64,000 nt of DNA from Rhizobium sp. Leaf306 (GTDB lineage: Bacteria; Pseudomonadota; Alphaproteobacteria; Rhizobiales; Rhizobiaceae), in the NCBI RefSeq assembly GCF_001423425.1, contig NZ_LMNX01000007.1, positions 1 to 64,000 of the forward strand, written 5' to 3'. The notes below the pieces were generated by a model. It searched no databases. It had not been told where the DNA came from and worked only from the letters and a program-made list of their open reading frames with translations. The translations under genes were made by a program, and so were the position numbers. Numbering within the stretch: position 1 is the stretch's first letter; each line of letters opens with the position of its first letter. Below, one piece after another: positions 61,004 to 64,000 of the stretch.

Positions 61004-61927
61004 GTGTCACCGGAGACGGAGACCCTGCATCACCTCACGGCGCATGGCTATGATCTGACGCTCGATGCCCTCAACGGCGCCAGTCTCACGGCGCTCCGAT
61101 GGCTGAAACCGGGCGGCACCTGGTTCGAGATCCTGCATCCATGCCCGCCGGCCATCACAGCCCGAACCGGCGGCTGCTTCGTCATGGCGCCGTTCGCCAA
61201 CCGGCTTGATGGCGGACGGTTTCCCGGAGCGCGCGGCCCCATCCAGCTGCCCGTCAACAGGCCGGAGGAGGACCTCGCGATCCACGGCTTTTCCCGGGAC
61301 CGGGCATGGAGGGTGGTGGACGCGTCAGGCGATCGCCTGACGCTCGTCGACAAGTTTGCTGAGCCAGGCAATCCGTTCGCCTACACGCTGATGCTGGAGA
61401 TCAGCCTCAGTTCTTCCGGAGTCGAACTGCTGCTGCGCCTCACCAACTCGGCGACAGAGAGCCTTCCCTACGGCCTCGGCTTTCATCCGTGGTTCCGCAA
61501 GACGGCGAACACGCGGCTCACCTTTCAAGCGACGACTGGTTTCGGGCGGGATCCACGCGGCTTTGCCACAGCCCCGGTCCCGGCAGAGCAACGCCCGACT
61601 TTCTCGTCGGGCGTGGATGTCTCGGCCATACCCTGGTTCGACGGTCACTATGCGGGCTGGACATCGAGGACTGCTGCGATCGACTGGTTGTCGGACTGGG
61701 TAAGTATGACGATGCAGGCGAGGGGAGCGCTGACCAACCTGCAGGTCTATGTGCCGGATAACCTACCCGTCCTCTGTGTCGAGCCGGTCAGTCACGTGCC
61801 AGATGTCCACAACCGCCGCGACCTGGCCGGGTATGGCGACGTTGCGCGGCTTGCGCCTGGCGAAACGATCGAGGGCACCATGATCCTCTGCTGCTCCGGC
61901 ACCAGCCAGCCAGACGCGGACCAGTGA
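61004..61927 (+). CDS. Aldose-1-epimerase (galactose-mutarotase-like)
   Basis: A 307-residue mutarotase-fold protein: GCFVMAPFANRLDGGRF (the NR motif), AIHGFSRDRAWRV with the first His, GLGFHPWFRK with the second His (HPWF), and a late Glu in CVEPVSHVPD. The start is the GTG at 61004, two bases behind the lactonase stop, since any earlier start runs through that gene. It interconverts anomers of the imported or lactonisable sugar. Last gene of the rightward operon. Confidence 0.85.
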   Translation: MSPETETLHHLTAHGYDLTLDALNGASLTALRWLKPGGTWFEILHPCPPAITARTGGCFVMAPFANRLDGGRFPGARGPIQLPVNRPEEDLAIHGFSRDRAWRVVDASGDRLTLVDKFAEPGNPFAYTLMLEISLSSSGVELLLRLTNSATESLPYGLGFHPWFRKTANTRLTFQATTGFGRDPRGFATAPVPAEQRPTFSSGVDVSAIPWFDGHYAGWTSRTAAIDWLSDWVSMTMQARGALTNLQVYVPDNLPVLCVEPVSHVPDVHNRRDLAGYGDVARLAPGETIEGTMILCCSGTSQPDADQ

Positions 61928-61933
61928 CGTGTT

Positions 61934-62692
61934 CTACTTCATCGATGCGAGCAGTGCCTTGCTGCCTGCGGTCAGCAGGCCGATATCGGTGCAGCCCGCG
62001 ACGAAGACGAAGCCCATGTCCAGGCAGCGCTTTGCATCGTTAGGGCCGATGAGGATGCCGGGAGGCTTTCCAAGCTTCCGGATCCGTTCAGCAGCCGTTT
62101 CCAGAACTGTCCATACTTCCGGGTGGCCCGGGTTTCCAAGATATCCAAGATCAGCCGACAGGTCGGCAGGCCCAATAAAGATACCGTCGACGCCCTCGAC
62201 CGCGGCAATGGCCTCGAGGTTTGCGAGTGCCTCCCGGGTCTCGATCTGGACAATGATGCAGATCTCCTTTTGCACATCGGCCAGTTCGGAGACAAAGCGG
62301 CCGTAGCCGTTGGCGCGGGATCCGAGCGAAAGGCCGCGGCTGCCACGGGGAGGATAGGTGGCGCGTTCCACAGCGGCCTTTGCTTCTTCCGCGTTCTGGA
62401 CAAAAGGCAGGAGCAGTGTCTGCGCGCCGGCATCCAGGTATCGTTTGATCAGCACCGGGTCGTTCCAGGCCGGACGCACCACAGCACTTGCTGGCGTCGC
62501 CCTCAACGCCTGCAATTGCGTCACCACACCGGGAAGTTCGTTGGGCGCATGTTCCGTATCCAGCAACACCCAGTCAAAGCCTGCCTCGCCCAGAATTTCA
62601 GCCGCGATGTTCGAACACAGGCTCGACCAGGCGCCGATCTGCGGCTGCATGTCCTTGATCGCCCATTTGAACCGGTTGCGGTCGCTCAGCAT
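61934..62692 (-). CDS. HpcH/HpaI-family class-II aldolase
   Basis: A 252-residue pyruvate-dependent aldolase. IGAWSSLCSNIAAEILGEAGFDWVLLDTEHAPNE (catalytic His near 45) comes first. PRGSRGLSLGSRANGYGRF, metal ligand Glu in VQIETREALAN near 149, and GPADLSADLG (metal Asp near 175) follow. These are the motifs of the HpaI/RhmA/GarL group. It cleaves a 2-keto-3-deoxy acid to pyruvate and an aldehyde. Start MLSDRNRF at 62692 with AGGG upstream. Last gene of the leftward operon, 10 bp behind the RraA-like gene. Confidence 0.9.
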   Translation of the reverse strand: MLSDRNRFKWAIKDMQPQIGAWSSLCSNIAAEILGEAGFDWVLLDTEHAPNELPGVVTQLQALRATPASAVVRPAWNDPVLIKRYLDAGAQTLLLPFVQNAEEAKAAVERATYPPRGSRGLSLGSRANGYGRFVSELADVQKEICIIVQIETREALANLEAIAAVEGVDGIFIGPADLSADLGYLGNPGHPEVWTVLETAAERIRKLGKPPGILIGPNDAKRCLDMGFVFVAGCTDIGLLTAGSKALLASMK

Positions 62693-62702
62693 TGTGATCG
62701 CC

Positions 62703-63428
62703 CTAGCGGCCATTGTTCTTGCGCCAGGCCTCGTATTTCTGCTGGTACTCGTCCTTCGTGCCCGGGTAGAGGCCAATGATGGCATCTCCCGCTTTCACCT
62801 GTTCGAGCACGAAATCCTCGTAGCTTTCCATCGCCGTGCACTCGTCGGCCAGCTCTTCCGCGAGGTGGGCTGGAATGACCATCACGCCGTCGCGGTCGCC
62901 AACCAGCACATCGCCGGGAAACACGGCCACATCACCGCACGCGATCGGGACGTTGATGTCGAGCGCTTCGTGAAGCGTGAGATTGGTCGGTGCCGAAGGT
63001 CTGGCGTGGTAGGCCGGCATGTCCAGTGCGCCGATCCCGGCTGCATCGCGAAAGCCGCCATCGGAAACGACGCCGGCGGCACCGCGCAAAGCGAGCCTGG
63101 TGATCAGGATCGACCCGGCTGTGGCCGCCCGTGCATCCTTGCGGGCGTCCATGACCAAGACTTGGCCGGGAGGGCAGGTCTCGATCGCGACGCGTTGAGG
63201 ATGGTCGGCATTGCGAAAGACGGTGATCGGATTGCGATCTTCGCGGGCCGGGATATAGCGCAACGTGAAGGCCTGGCCGACCATCACCTCGGTCTTCGGC
63301 GAAACCGGCACAACGCCCTGGATGAACTGGTTGCGCAGGCCGCGCTTGAACAGCGCAGTGGCAATCGATGCGGTCGAAATTTTCTTGAACTTGGCGCGGG
63401 TTGCGTCGCTCAGCACGTAGTCGGTCAT
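62703..63428 (-). CDS. RraA-like protein (HMG-aldolase/oxaloacetate-decarboxylase type)
   Basis: A 241-residue RraA-fold protein: ALRGAAGVVSDGGFRDAAGIGALDMP and ACGDVAVFPGDVLVGDRDGVMVIP form the family active-site region with the conserved Arg and Asp. Together with an IlvD/Edd dehydratase and an HpaI aldolase this is a recurrent sugar-acid gene set, where the RraA-like member may act as lyase or decarboxylase. ATG 63428 follows GAGAGG by seven bases. It differs strongly from the copy at 20534. Confidence 0.85.
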   Translation of the reverse strand: MTDYVLSDATRAKFKKISTASIATALFKRGLRNQFIQGVVPVSPKTEVMVGQAFTLRYIPAREDRNPITVFRNADHPQRVAIETCPPGQVLVMDARKDARAATAGSILITRLALRGAAGVVSDGGFRDAAGIGALDMPAYHARPSAPTNLTLHEALDINVPIACGDVAVFPGDVLVGDRDGVMVIPAHLAEELADECTAMESYEDFVLEQVKAGDAIIGLYPGTKDEYQQKYEAWRKNNGR

Positions 63429-63454
63429 TATGTTGCCTCTCTCAGACATGGGCT

Positions 63455-64000
63455 CTAGTAGATTTCCGGTTCGCCGGCAGTCTTGCCGAAACCGGTCTCC
63501 AGGAAATCGAAATCACAGCCCTGGTCGGCCTGCGTCACATGGCGGGAAAACAGCCAGCCGTAGCCGCGCTCGTAGCGGGGCTTCGGGGCAACCCATTCGG
63601 CGTTGCGGCGCGCCAGCTCCTCTTCGCTGACCAGCATATCGAGGCTGCGGGCCGGCAGGTCGAGACGGACGATATCGCCGGTCTTCAGAAGCGCAAGCGG
63701 CCCGCCGATATAACTTTCCGGCGACACATGCAGCACACAGGCTCCATAGGACGTGCCGGACATGCGCGCATCCGATATCCGCAGCATATCGCGATGGCCC
63801 TTCTTGATCAGGGCCTTGGGGATGGGCAGCATGCCCCATTCGGGAAAGCCCGGTCCACCGAGCGGCCCGGCATTGCGCAGCACCAGGACATGGTCGGGCG
63901 TGACGTCAAGATTTTCGTCGTCGATCGCCTTCTTCATTTCCGGATAGCTGTCAAAGACCAGAGCCGGGCCCTGGTGGACATGATATTTCGGATCGCAGGC
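63455..64000 (-). CDS. IlvD/Edd-family dehydratase (arabonate-dehydratase-like), C-terminal part
   Basis: The last 180 residues of a long dehydratase; the 5' end is beyond the window. Motifs are ACDPKYHVHQGPALVFDSYPEM, LRNAGPLGGPGFPEWGMLPIP, RISDARMSGTSYGACVLHVSPES and a C-terminal WLFSRHVTQADQGCDFDFL. The last of these is typical of the sugar-acid branch (L-arabonate/D-xylonate dehydratase) and not of amino-acid IlvD. It removes water from an aldonic acid to give a 2-keto-3-deoxy acid, the substrate for the aldolase two genes down. Confidence 0.88.
   Translation of the reverse strand, partial: ACDPKYHVHQGPALVFDSYPEMKKAIDDENLDVTPDHVLVLRNAGPLGGPGFPEWGMLPIPKALIKKGHRDMLRISDARMSGTSYGACVLHVSPESYIGGPLALLKTGDIVRLDLPARSLDMLVSEEELARRNAEWVAPKPRYERGYGWLFSRHVTQADQGCDFDFLETGFGKTAGEPEIY

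Overview
The window looks like part of a chromosome or chromid of a Rhizobiaceae-type alphaproteobacterium (Rhizobium/Agrobacterium/Ensifer relatives). The grounds are high GC, an initiator tRNA at the left edge (in rhizobia this tRNA usually closes an rrn operon), two BA14K-family proteins, an ExoD homologue, and a dense set of ABC importers each paired with a regulator and catabolic enzymes. All assignments come from reading the sequence; no database search was run.

Layout. 1-9365: the 3' end of tRNA-fMet and its terminator, then an accessory stretch (broken sigma-54 activator, BA14K protein, LysR/quinone-oxidoreductase pair, membrane alpha/beta hydrolase, EAL-domain remnant, amidohydrolase, outer-membrane protein). 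It is closed at 9305-9365 by a second copy of the tRNA 3' end plus terminator, the footprint of an island inserted at tRNA-fMet; no integrase remains. 9893-17843: a glycerol-phosphate-like catabolic locus with a DeoR regulator, a YdiJ-like FAD/Fe-S dehydrogenase, and a divergent operon of two FAD oxidoreductases and an FGGY kinase. 17940-25051: an SDR, a cytoplasmic gamma-glutamyltransferase-family enzyme, an RraA-like protein and a polyamine-type ABC importer. 25414-33757: GhrA, a LysR regulator, a creatininase-family amidohydrolase and an oligopeptide-type ABC importer with a fused permease-ATPase.

34132-41720: a taurine-nitrogen module. A MocR/TauR-like regulator, taurine:pyruvate aminotransferase, a sulfoacetaldehyde-reductase-like SDR, a TauE/SafE exporter and TauABC together predict taurine uptake, transamination, reduction to isethionate and its export. 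41790-48094: a second MocR regulator diverging from an operon of a soluble binding-protein-like enzyme, a polar amino-acid ABC importer and an M20 amidohydrolase. 48125-49648: ExoD and two small membrane-linked proteins. 49678-52661: a graveyard with LysR and DppB fragments, an intact patatin-like lipoprotein, a BA14K protein, a LysR tail and a tautomerase lacking a start codon.

53098-64000: a sugar-acid catabolic cluster. The rightward operon holds a GntR regulator, a DapA-family lyase, a four-gene ABC importer, an enolase-superfamily dehydratase, an SMP-30 lactonase and an aldose-1-epimerase. A convergent leftward operon holds an IlvD/Edd dehydratase (cut by the window edge), an RraA-like protein and an HpaI aldolase. 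Mutarotase, lactonase, dehydratases and aldolases form a complete-looking non-phosphorylative route from an imported sugar or sugar acid to pyruvate and an aldehyde.
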